DNA of 5,376 nucleotides from Lysinibacillus sp. (lineage in GTDB: Bacteria > Bacillota > Bacilli > Bacillales_A > Planococcaceae): NCBI GenBank assembly GCA_012735355.1, contig JAAYHP010000304.1:1-5376 (forward strand). Reading direction: 5' to 3'. Under the pieces are notes generated by a model. The model was not told where the DNA came from and made no database searches. It worked only from the letters and a program-made list of their open reading frames with translations. Both the position numbers and the translations under genes were made by a program. Of this stretch, positions 1 to 4,469 are shown in pieces (position 1 is the stretch's first letter; each line of letters starts with the position of its first letter).

Positions 1-1
1 A

Positions 2-643
2 GGGTATGGTGCAGCTCGCATCGCAGATAAAATTGACTACCCATTATTAGAAGAAAATCCGAAAATCTTTTGGGGTTTTTCAGACGTTACATATTTACAT
101 ATAGCTTTTCAAAAGTATTCAAATATCGTTACGTTCCATGGACCGAATTTATCTGGTGAGATGGATGAGCGAACGAAGAAAATGTTTTATCAATTGTTTG
201 CTCCATATGAGCTGTATTATGATGAAACTTATTCTTCTCTAAAAACGATTGTTTCAGGTGCAGTTCGAGGAGAAATCATAGGTGGAAATTTACGCCGAAT
301 CGTCGAAACCATTGGAACTAAATTTGAAATTGAGACGAAAGGGAAAATTCTATTGTTAGAAGAAGTGGGCGAATCGATAGAAAATATTGATAGTATGCTA
401 AATCAATTGAAGCTGGCTGGCAAGTTGAGTGAAGCGAGCGGCTTTGTAATCGGTAGTTTTTCAGGAGTAGAAGAGGAAGAGGTTTTATCACTTTTTGGAG
501 AATATTTAGCTCCGTATCGTAAACCTGTTTTGGCAGGTTTTAAAATTGGTCACTCCACACCAAATATCGGTATCCCGTTAGGAGTGGAAGCTATATTAGA
601 TGCGGATGAAAAAGTGTTACGTTTGCTCCCAGGAGTTGAATAA
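2..643 (+). CDS. LD-carboxypeptidase (peptidase S66, LdcA/MccF family), 5' end off window
   Basis: S66 serine peptidases remove the terminal D-Ala from L,D-linked murein tetrapeptides during cell-wall recycling; the MccF branch instead cleaves microcin C-type conjugates. The reading frame is open from base 2, so the first in-frame ATG (161) is internal and the true start lies upstream. About 213 residues are visible against a usual 300-310, so roughly the first 90 are missing. Family landmarks in order: GYGAARI at the left edge, the nucleophile elbow GFSDVT (Ser codon 80-82), TFHGPNLSGE, the LLLEEVGES segment carrying the catalytic Glu (codon 359-361 or the next one), and FKIGHSTPNIGIPLG with the catalytic His (codon 551-553). 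All three members of the Ser-Glu-His triad are therefore present and the gene looks intact. Family assignment is firm; the choice between murein recycling and MccF-type immunity cannot be made from this fragment. A small membrane protein gene follows 48 bases downstream. Confidence 0.93.
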   Translation, partial: GYGAARIADKIDYPLLEENPKIFWGFSDVTYLHIAFQKYSNIVTFHGPNLSGEMDERTKKMFYQLFAPYELYYDETYSSLKTIVSGAVRGEIIGGNLRRIVETIGTKFEIETKGKILLLEEVGESIENIDSMLNQLKLAGKLSEASGFVIGSFSGVEEEEVLSLFGEYLAPYRKPVLAGFKIGHSTPNIGIPLGVEAILDADEKVLRLLPGVE

Positions 644-679
644 AACATCTATGATTCATAATAAAATAGAGGGAGTTTG

Positions 680-687
680 AGAGGTGA
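680..687 (+). promoter_or_regulatory. Ribosome binding site deciding the ATG at 692
   Basis: AGAGGTGA lies four to five bases before ATG 692 and complements the 16S rRNA tail well. It favours this start over the TTG at 677 in the same frame. Confidence 0.65.
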
Positions 688-691
688 TTGT

Positions 692-901
692 ATGGATTGG
701 TGGCAAGTTCTGTTTTTATTGTTTCTTGCAATCGGACTAATAATCGGACTTTATGGATTAAAGAAAAATTCCATTTTGACAATACTTTCTGGCATTTCAT
801 TTATTTTAATTCCTATATTTTTTGCAAAGGGCTGGTACTTTTTCTTTCTATTTTTCCCACCCCTTATGTTTGTATTTTCAAATCGTTCAAAGGAAAAGTG
901 A
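692..901 (+). CDS. Small hydrophobic membrane protein, function unknown
   Basis: A 69-residue protein that I do not recognise. It is almost entirely hydrophobic, with likely membrane spans near residues 5-23, 28-44 and 46-62. They are separated by a short basic turn (LKKN) and a GW-containing loop, and the protein ends in a basic tail (NRSKEK) that would sit in the cytoplasm by the positive-inside rule. The ATG at 692 is chosen because AGAGGTGA ends four bases before it. A TTG at 677 would add five residues, but the GAGGG before it is too close. It follows the LD-carboxypeptidase gene by 48 bases on the same strand with no terminator between, so cotranscription is plausible. A weak promoter-like pair (TTGAAT, 17 bases, TAATAA) in that gap could also serve it. 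The similar-length frame beginning at 688 lacks a coherent hydrophobic pattern and is a shadow. It is probably real, because strong RBS and membrane topology agree. Confidence 0.7.
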   Translation: MDWWQVLFLLFLAIGLIIGLYGLKKNSILTILSGISFILIPIFFAKGWYFFFLFFPPLMFVFSNRSKEK

Positions 902-911
902 GATGCTGTTA

Positions 912-950
912 ATGAAAAGAAGCCATCTACTATGAAAGTAGACGGCTTCT
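912..950 (-). terminator. Intrinsic terminator read on the minus strand, likely for the 1159-2372 operon
   Basis: The arms 918-930 and 938-950 form a 13-bp stem around a 7-base loop. One position (925/943) is a G-U wobble when transcribed on the minus strand but an A-C mismatch on the plus strand. The minus-strand transcript then continues TTTT-CATT, while the plus-strand side (CGTTATAACGG) has no T-run. Both points indicate minus-strand use. It lies about 210 bases past the end of the DIP1984-family gene, which has no closer minus-strand terminator. The T-run is short, so strength is probably moderate. Confidence 0.6.
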
Positions 951-953
951 CGT

Positions 954-1111
954 TATAACGGCTGCCTGAAAAAATTGATTCTAAAATACGTATACTATAT
1001 GGGTTTTATTTTCCTATAGTTAGGTATTGGTTAATGGTAACTTAGTGACTGGTAAATGGTCATTGGTTTCCCGTTGTATGCACTAAAGTCGAAAGAAAGA
1101 CAGCCGTTATA
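954..1111. repeat. 158-bp segment bounded by 11-bp perfect inverted repeats
   Basis: TATAACGGCTG at 954-964 is the exact reverse complement of CAGCCGTTATA at 1101-1111. CTCG occurs at 949-952 and again at 1113-1116, one base outside each end, resembling a short target duplication. The left end also forms the perfect 10-bp palindrome CGTTATAACG (951-960). No ORF lies inside. The interior contains TGGTTAATGGT (1028-1038) and TGGTAAATGGT (1050-1060), two near-identical words 22 bases apart, and a small CTATA/TATAG hairpin around 992-1019. It could be a decayed MITE-like element or the closing stem of a structured RNA ending at the adjacent plus-strand terminator. The inverted repeat is directly visible; both interpretations are inference. 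Confidence 0.55.
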
Positions 1112-1150
1112 CCTCGGGGTGGACTCTCACCGCCCCGAGGATTTTTTATT
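1112..1150 (+). terminator. Strong intrinsic terminator read on the plus strand
   Basis: CCTCGGGG (1112-1119) pairs perfectly with CCCCGAGG (1133-1140). The stem is extended inward by a U-G wobble and two G-C pairs around the 7-base loop ACTCTCA, and it is followed by ATTTTTTATT. On the minus strand the wobble becomes an A-C mismatch and no T-run follows, so it serves plus-strand transcription. That would be read-through from the LD-carboxypeptidase/small membrane protein unit, or an RNA starting within 902-1110. It ends only nine bases before the stop codon of the convergent gene. Confidence 0.85.
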
Positions 1151-1158
1151 GATGGAAA

Positions 1159-1674
1159 TTAAAAATAATTGGAATCATCAAATTCAATGTGTACTTCATA
1201 GTTTTTGGCGTTAATTAGATTCGACAGTCGATGAGCTTCCTTTTCTAGCTTGTTTGCTCGCTCGCGGTATTCGGCTGGGTCATACATTGCAACTTCATAA
1301 AGGATTGCCCCTTCTCCAGTAGCTGTGTATACCTTTTCCTTTTCTGCTCGACCGAAATCTTTGCATAGACTAGCTTCTGCTCTCAGTTGTGGCGCAAGTT
1401 CAATGGCTTCTACAATCGGCATCACTTGCCCTTGAAATTCAATGGTGTTGTCAATATTAGCTCGGTAAATCAGCTTATCTAACGTGCGGGAGTCTTTTCG
1501 AACTTGCGCCAGTTCTGCTTCGATTTCACGAATAGAACGGCCAGATTGTTTTGGTGTTTCACCTTTTTCTACGATAACATAAGCATTGTTGCGCATTTCA
1601 TAAACTAATTCTTGAATCTTCTTCGTTAAGATGCTTTTTAACTTTATTCCTTCTGCTAATGGGATAGTTTTCAT
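1159..1674 (-). CDS. DIP1984/septicolysin-family protein
   Basis: A 171-residue, mostly helical, charged protein. The match to the DIP1984 family (some members are annotated as septicolysin) rests on pattern. There is an N-terminal LAE..KLKS.L.KKI.EL helix, then an N-A-Y-V...KGE.P segment (30-41), a middle DKLIYRANIDNTIE stretch resembling the family's LI..IN.TN, and a C-terminal helix ending RLSNLINAKNYEVHIEF (149-165), which resembles the family's usual R.I...NW..EL ending. The biochemical role of the family is not established; the septicolysin name should not be taken as evidence of toxin activity, and no signal peptide or membrane span is present. The ATG is preceded by AGAGGTGA at a good distance and overlaps the TGA of the upstream gene (ATGA, four bases), so it is translationally coupled to the B3/B4 protein. 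No terminator sits directly after it on its own strand; the nearest candidate is at 912-950. Confidence 0.72.
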   Translation of the reverse strand: MKTIPLAEGIKLKSILTKKIQELVYEMRNNAYVIVEKGETPKQSGRSIREIEAELAQVRKDSRTLDKLIYRANIDNTIEFQGQVMPIVEAIELAPQLRAEASLCKDFGRAEKEKVYTATGEGAILYEVAMYDPAEYRERANKLEKEAHRLSNLINAKNYEVHIEFDDSNYF

Positions 1675-2372
1675 TTTTTCACCTCTAATGTCATCTTTGG
1701 ATTTTCATTCGTTAAAACGGCTGTTTCATATTCGCCTCCAGCAATTTGATTAAACATGTTGCCAGCAGATTCGAGCAATTTTTTGCATTCTTTCGTCTCT
1801 AGTGATGGGCGTAAATAAAAAATATGCAAAGCCTCCGTTGTTTCTTCCGTTACACTCGTGCGCAAAGAATCAACAAAAGGACTTCCGAAAGCGCCTTTTT
1901 CATCTTTGCTGCACAAAATATTTTTTAACGTATTGAAGCGACCGTTTAATCCTTCATAGCCCGTTTGTTCATTGCCTAAAGTAATTTCAACGTCGCCAAC
2001 AATTTTATTCAAATCGTAAATACCGATGGGAATTTCATATTGTATGGAAAAGAAATTATTTAAATCGACTGCTAAATGAAATGGCGTTAAGTAGTTTTGT
2101 TTTGCAATTCGTCGCATTAAACTTTCAGCAGAGTGGCGGTAGCGATTTGGATCTGCTCCAAGCTCTTTCCACACTTTTCGCCATTCTTGAATACCCGGAC
2201 GCTCTTGTACGGGATTTTCTTGCGATTCAAAATATAGATTTTCTTGAAATAATTGGATTCGGCCTTTTAACATTTGGGGAGATTCTGATACGACAATTTT
2301 GGTATAATGGATAATGCCGATTTTTAGTTGCGGAATTTTAGTAAAAAGTGTTTCATTTATCGAAAGGTTCAA
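1671..2372 (-). CDS. Stand-alone B3/B4 tRNA-binding/editing-like domain protein (COG3382 type)
   Basis: A 233-residue cytoplasmic protein resembling the B3/B4 module of the phenylalanyl-tRNA synthetase beta subunit, the module that hydrolyses mischarged Tyr-tRNA(Phe), here without any synthetase body. Recognisable stretches are PGIQEWRKVWKELGADPNRYR (59-79, N-terminal helix), SLMRRIAK (84-91), VDLNNFFSIQYEIPIGIYD (102-120, the most conserved block), and FGSPFVDSLRTSVTEET (162-178) followed by the ALHIFYLRP strand. The length is typical for free-standing members. Whether it edits tRNA, binds another ligand or does neither is unknown for most of them. The start is a TTG at 2372: there is no in-frame ATG near it and AGGTGA sits six bases upstream. 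It is the first gene of a two-gene operon, overlapping the next gene by four bases, and is divergent from queG with a 62-base gap. Confidence 0.85.
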   Translation of the reverse strand: MNLSINETLFTKIPQLKIGIIHYTKIVVSESPQMLKGRIQLFQENLYFESQENPVQERPGIQEWRKVWKELGADPNRYRHSAESLMRRIAKQNYLTPFHLAVDLNNFFSIQYEIPIGIYDLNKIVGDVEITLGNEQTGYEGLNGRFNTLKNILCSKDEKGAFGSPFVDSLRTSVTEETTEALHIFYLRPSLETKECKKLLESAGNMFNQIAGGEYETAVLTNENPKMTLEVKK

Positions 2373-2378
2373 TAATAG

Positions 2379-2384
2379 TCACCT
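2379..2384 (-). promoter_or_regulatory. Ribosome binding site for the TTG start at 2372
   Basis: Read on the minus strand this is AGGTGA, six bases before TTG 2372. With no alternative ATG in frame it supports TTG as the start of the B3/B4 protein. Confidence 0.7.
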
Positions 2385-2403
2385 ACCCATTATTTGTCTA
2401 CAT

Positions 2404-2412
2404 ATTGTACCA
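2404..2412 (-). promoter_or_regulatory. Possible extended -10 promoter element for the B3/B4-DIP1984 operon
   Basis: On the minus strand the bases read TGGTACAAT, an extended -10 (TGn) followed by TACAAT, five of six matches to the SigA -10. It lies about 30 bases ahead of TTG 2372, leaving room for a short leader with the AGGTGA site. No good -35 is seen at 17-18 bases, which is tolerated with extended -10 promoters. It sits beside the queG ribosome binding site on the other strand. I could not find an equally good plus-strand promoter for queG. Confidence 0.4.
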
Positions 2413-2418
2413 CAAATT

Positions 2419-2424
2419 GAGGAG
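2419..2424 (+). promoter_or_regulatory. Ribosome binding site for queG
   Basis: GAGGAG lies ten bases before ATG 2435. The same frame stays open upstream to 2348, but that part overlaps the divergent gene and has no queG-like sequence, so this site fixes the start. Confidence 0.7.
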
Positions 2425-2434
2425 CAGAAATAGG

Positions 2435-3574
2435 ATGAACATACAAATTTTGAAAAGGGAATTAATTGAATATGCAAAGTCGATCGGTGTGGATAAAATC
2501 GGCTTTACAACCGCGTCACCCTTTAACGAATTGAAAAACCGATTGAAAAGGCAGCAAGAATTAGGTTATCAATCCGGCTTTGAAGAAAAGGATATTGATA
2601 AGCGGACGGAGCCGACGAGGTTGTTACCTGAAGCAGAGAGTATCATTGCTATAGGACTTGCCTACCCATCGAAAATGGAAAACCCTCCTACAGGTAAAAA
2701 GGGTGAGCGAAGGGGAATTTTTGCTAGAGCTTCTTGGGGGCTTGATTATCATGTAGCTGTAAAGGAGCGACTTGAGAAAATCGAGAACTGGCTGAAAGAA
2801 CGGGTTCCTGATGTCGTTGTGAAGTCGATGGTCGATACGGGAGAGCTCGTTGACCGCGCTGTTGCAGAGCGAGCAGGCATCGGCTGGAGCGGGAAAAACT
2901 GCTCCATTATAACACCGGAATTTGGGTCATATGTATATTTAGGTGAAATGATTACGAACATTCCTTTTCCTCCCGATTCCCCGATTGAAAATGAGTGTGG
3001 CGAATGTAGATTGTGTCTTGATGTTTGTCCTACCGGGGCATTAGTCGATGCGGGTCAAATTAATGCGAAACGTTGCATTGCATTTTTAACTCAAACGAAA
3101 GATTTTGTGCCTGATGAGTTTCGTGGGAAAATTGGAAATCGGGTGTACGGGTGTGATAGTTGCCAAACGGTTTGTCCGAAAAATAAAGGGAAAATGAACT
3201 GGATCCATGAGGAATTTATGCCGGATCCAGAGTTGGCTAAACCTTTGCTCGTGCCGTTATTGAAGCTTTCCAATAAAGAATTTAAGGCGAAGTTTGGCAG
3301 TATGGCTGGCTCTTGGCGAGGGAAAAAGCCGATTCAACGAAATGCGATTTTAGCCCTTGCTCATTTTAAAGAGCAATCGGCAGTGCCGGAATTAATTGAT
3401 ATAATGAAAAAGGACGATCGCCCGGTCATTCGAGGAACTTGTGCATGGGCACTCGGGAAAATTGGTGGGGAGCTTGCTAGGAGTGCATTGCTCGAAGCAC
3501 TTGACCGTGAGAAAAATGAAGAGGTGCTCCGTGAGATTGAAAAGGCTTTGGAAATTTTCTCGACTTCACATTAG
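2435..3574 (+). CDS. queG: Epoxyqueuosine reductase QueG
   Basis: QueG reduces epoxyqueuosine to queuosine at the wobble base of tRNAs for Tyr, His, Asn and Asp, using cobalamin and two [4Fe-4S] clusters; it acts in the cytoplasm as the last step of queuosine synthesis. From ATG 2435 the protein has 379 residues, normal for the family. The N-terminal DUF1730-type cobalamin-binding part runs to about residue 170 and contains VDTGELVDRAVAERAGIGW (133-151), whose Asp134 corresponds to the conserved acidic residue proposed as proton donor. The double-cluster region follows with Cys188, 191, 194, 198, 214, 240, 243 and 247 (CGECRLCLDVCP and CDSCQTVCP), the complete set of eight. Residues from about 295 form HEAT-like helices, including ALAHFKEQSAVPELIDIM and TCAWALGKIGG. 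Nothing is missing, so an active enzyme is expected. It is probably cotranscribed with trmL, 49 bases downstream with no terminator between. Confidence 0.97.
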   Translation: MNIQILKRELIEYAKSIGVDKIGFTTASPFNELKNRLKRQQELGYQSGFEEKDIDKRTEPTRLLPEAESIIAIGLAYPSKMENPPTGKKGERRGIFARASWGLDYHVAVKERLEKIENWLKERVPDVVVKSMVDTGELVDRAVAERAGIGWSGKNCSIITPEFGSYVYLGEMITNIPFPPDSPIENECGECRLCLDVCPTGALVDAGQINAKRCIAFLTQTKDFVPDEFRGKIGNRVYGCDSCQTVCPKNKGKMNWIHEEFMPDPELAKPLLVPLLKLSNKEFKAKFGSMAGSWRGKKPIQRNAILALAHFKEQSAVPELIDIMKKDDRPVIRGTCAWALGKIGGELARSALLEALDREKNEEVLREIEKALEIFSTSH

Positions 3575-3608
3575 CTTTTTTGAAGTGTTGATTTATTTAG
3601 TTTAAAAA

Positions 3609-3616
3609 GGGAAGTG
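3609..3616 (+). promoter_or_regulatory. Ribosome binding site for the TTG start of trmL
   Basis: GGGAAGTG lies seven bases before TTG 3624. The protein sequence conserved in the family begins exactly there (PLHIVLYQPEIP), with no ATG alternative, so the site confirms the TTG start. Confidence 0.7.
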
Positions 3617-3623
3617 TCTAGTT

Positions 3624-4097
3624 TTGCCATTACATATCGTTTTATATCAACCAGAAATTCCAGCCAATACGGGAAACATTGCTCGCACTTGTGCAGCAAC
3701 GAATACAACCCTCCATTTAATTCGCCCCCTTGGCTTTTCAACGGATGATAAAATGTTGAAGCGAGCGGGGCTTGATTATTGGCATCATGTGAATATTTTG
3801 TATCATGATTCGTTGGAAGATTTTTTAGAGTTCGCTAAGGATGGAGACATTTATTTAATTGAAACATATAGCGATGAACCATACTCCAATCATGACTTTA
3901 GCGATCAAGAGAAAGACATTTATTTTATGTTCGGAAAAGAAACGACAGGCTTGCCGAAAGATTTTGCTTACGAGCGCCGCGATAAAGTGTTGAGAATTCC
4001 TCAAACGGATAATGTGAGGTCTTTGAATTTATCGAATACGGCTGCGATTATTATTTATGAAGCATTGCGCCAACAAGGTTTCCCGGGATTGAAATAG
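3624..4097 (+). CDS. trmL: tRNA (cytidine/uridine-34-2'-O)-methyltransferase TrmL (CspR, SPOUT family)
   Basis: TrmL uses S-adenosylmethionine to methylate the ribose 2'-OH of the wobble nucleotide (position 34) in certain leucine tRNAs; it is a small dimeric cytoplasmic enzyme with a trefoil knot. The protein has 157 residues, typical for the minimal SPOUT form. Diagnostic motifs are all present: YQPEIPANTGNIARTC (8-23, N-terminal conserved block), FGKETTGLP (103-111, knot/SAM site) and RIPQTDNVRSLNLSNTAAI (124-142, knot and catalytic/dimer region). The usual family form is IPM.. where this protein has IPQ; this is a mild variation. Translation begins at TTG 3624. It follows queG at 49 bases; queG (yhbA) and cspR are also neighbours in Bacillus subtilis as I recall. 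Both enzymes act on tRNA position 34, which gives the pair a shared purpose. It ends at the strong terminator 4111-4153. Confidence 0.96.
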   Translation: MPLHIVLYQPEIPANTGNIARTCAATNTTLHLIRPLGFSTDDKMLKRAGLDYWHHVNILYHDSLEDFLEFAKDGDIYLIETYSDEPYSNHDFSDQEKDIYFMFGKETTGLPKDFAYERRDKVLRIPQTDNVRSLNLSNTAAIIIYEALRQQGFPGLK

Positions 4098-4110
4098 TGC
4101 AGTTTTACGA

Positions 4111-4153
4111 ACGACTTATTTTGTTTTGGAATGAACAGAATAAGTCGTTTTTT
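4111..4153 (+). terminator. Intrinsic terminator of the queG-trmL unit
   Basis: The arms 4111-4125 and 4134-4148 form a 15-bp stem with a single U-G wobble and an 8-base loop, followed directly by six T's (4148-4153). It begins 13 bases after the trmL stop. The opposite strand lacks a comparable T-run, so it is read mainly on plus. Confidence 0.92.
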
Positions 4154-4222
4154 CAATTTTGAAGAAGCACGTTTTTCTCCCAAAAACGCAAAGTATATAG
4201 CGAATCGTTTTAATCTGCAAAA

Positions 4223-4410
4223 ATTAGCCAACTTCGGAATATTATTAGTCACATCCCGCAAGATATTAGCCAAAGTCAAGCATTTATTAGTCAATCGCTA
4301 AAATTCAGCAAGTACAAACATCTGATATTAGCCAATTCTCGAACTATATTAGTCACATTCCACTAGATATTAGCCAAAGTCAAGCATTTATTAGTCAATT
4401 GTCAAAAAAC
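4223..4410. repeat. Tandem array of about nine 21-bp units in the trmL-catE intergenic gap
   Basis: Units beginning ATTAG start at 4223, 4244, 4265, 4286, 4327, 4348, 4369 and 4390, exactly 21 bases apart within each block of four. A degenerate 20-base unit (about 4307-4326) lies between the blocks. Unit heads alternate strictly ATTAGCCA and ATTAGTCA, so the basic repeat is a 42-bp pair. The first block recurs as the second block 104 bases later: the units at 4265 and 4369 are identical over all 21 bases, and those at 4244 and 4348 match at 18 of 21. The rest of this 330-base gap holds the trmL terminator, an A/T-rich 7-bp hairpin at 4170-4188, the catE terminator, and otherwise nothing recognised. 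The array lies between two convergent terminators and so is probably untranscribed or weakly transcribed. Function unknown. Confidence 0.93.
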
Positions 4411-4426
4411 CCGCCACCCAATCTCC

Positions 4427-4461
4427 AAAAAAATAGACATCCGAAAAAATCGAATGTTTAT
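4427..4461 (-). terminator. Intrinsic terminator of the catE-like gene
   Basis: The arms 4433-4443 and 4451-4461 form an 11-bp stem around a 7-base loop, read on the minus strand and followed by a run of seven T's (4433-4427). One inner pair is a G-U wobble on this strand and one outer position is a C-A mismatch. It starts nine bases past the stop codon of the dioxygenase gene. The plus strand side lacks a T-run. Confidence 0.8.
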
Positions 4462-4469
4462 CCTTAAAT

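Noticed and set aside
636..663. A SigA-like promoter (TTGAAT, 17 bases, TAATAA) before the small membrane protein gene.
   Set aside because: The match is only four of six at -35 and three of six at -10, in A/T-rich sequence where such pairs are frequent by chance.
1115..1136. T-box-like words (GGGTGG ... ACCGC) inside the 1112-1150 hairpin, suggesting a T-box leader.
   Set aside because: The T-box bulge sequence is normally GGGTGGNACCGCG, without the six-base insertion seen here, and no specifier stem or downstream plus-strand gene follows. The bases are explained by an ordinary terminator stem.
2348..2434. A 29-codon upstream extension of the queG frame.
   Set aside because: It overlaps the start of the divergent gene, lacks a ribosome binding site and gives an N-terminus not found in QueG; GAGGAG before ATG 2435 sets the start.
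2749..3273. Minus-strand open frames of 60-70 codons inside queG.
   Set aside because: They are antisense shadows of a well-conserved gene with no family resemblance.
4170..4188. A 7-bp hairpin (CGTTTTT / AAAAACG, 5-base loop) after the trmL terminator.
   Set aside because: The stem is short and A/T-rich with no T-run after it, and the trmL transcript already has a much stronger terminator just upstream.
4055..4294. A 79-codon minus-strand open frame starting with ATG at 4294.
   Set aside because: It runs through the 21-bp array, the trmL terminator and the antisense of the trmL 3' end, has no ribosome binding site and resembles no known protein.
4223..4410. CRISPR array interpretation of the regular repeats.
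   Set aside because: Repeat heads are only about 8 bases, the period is 21 bp, the intervening bases are themselves repeated, and no cas genes are present.
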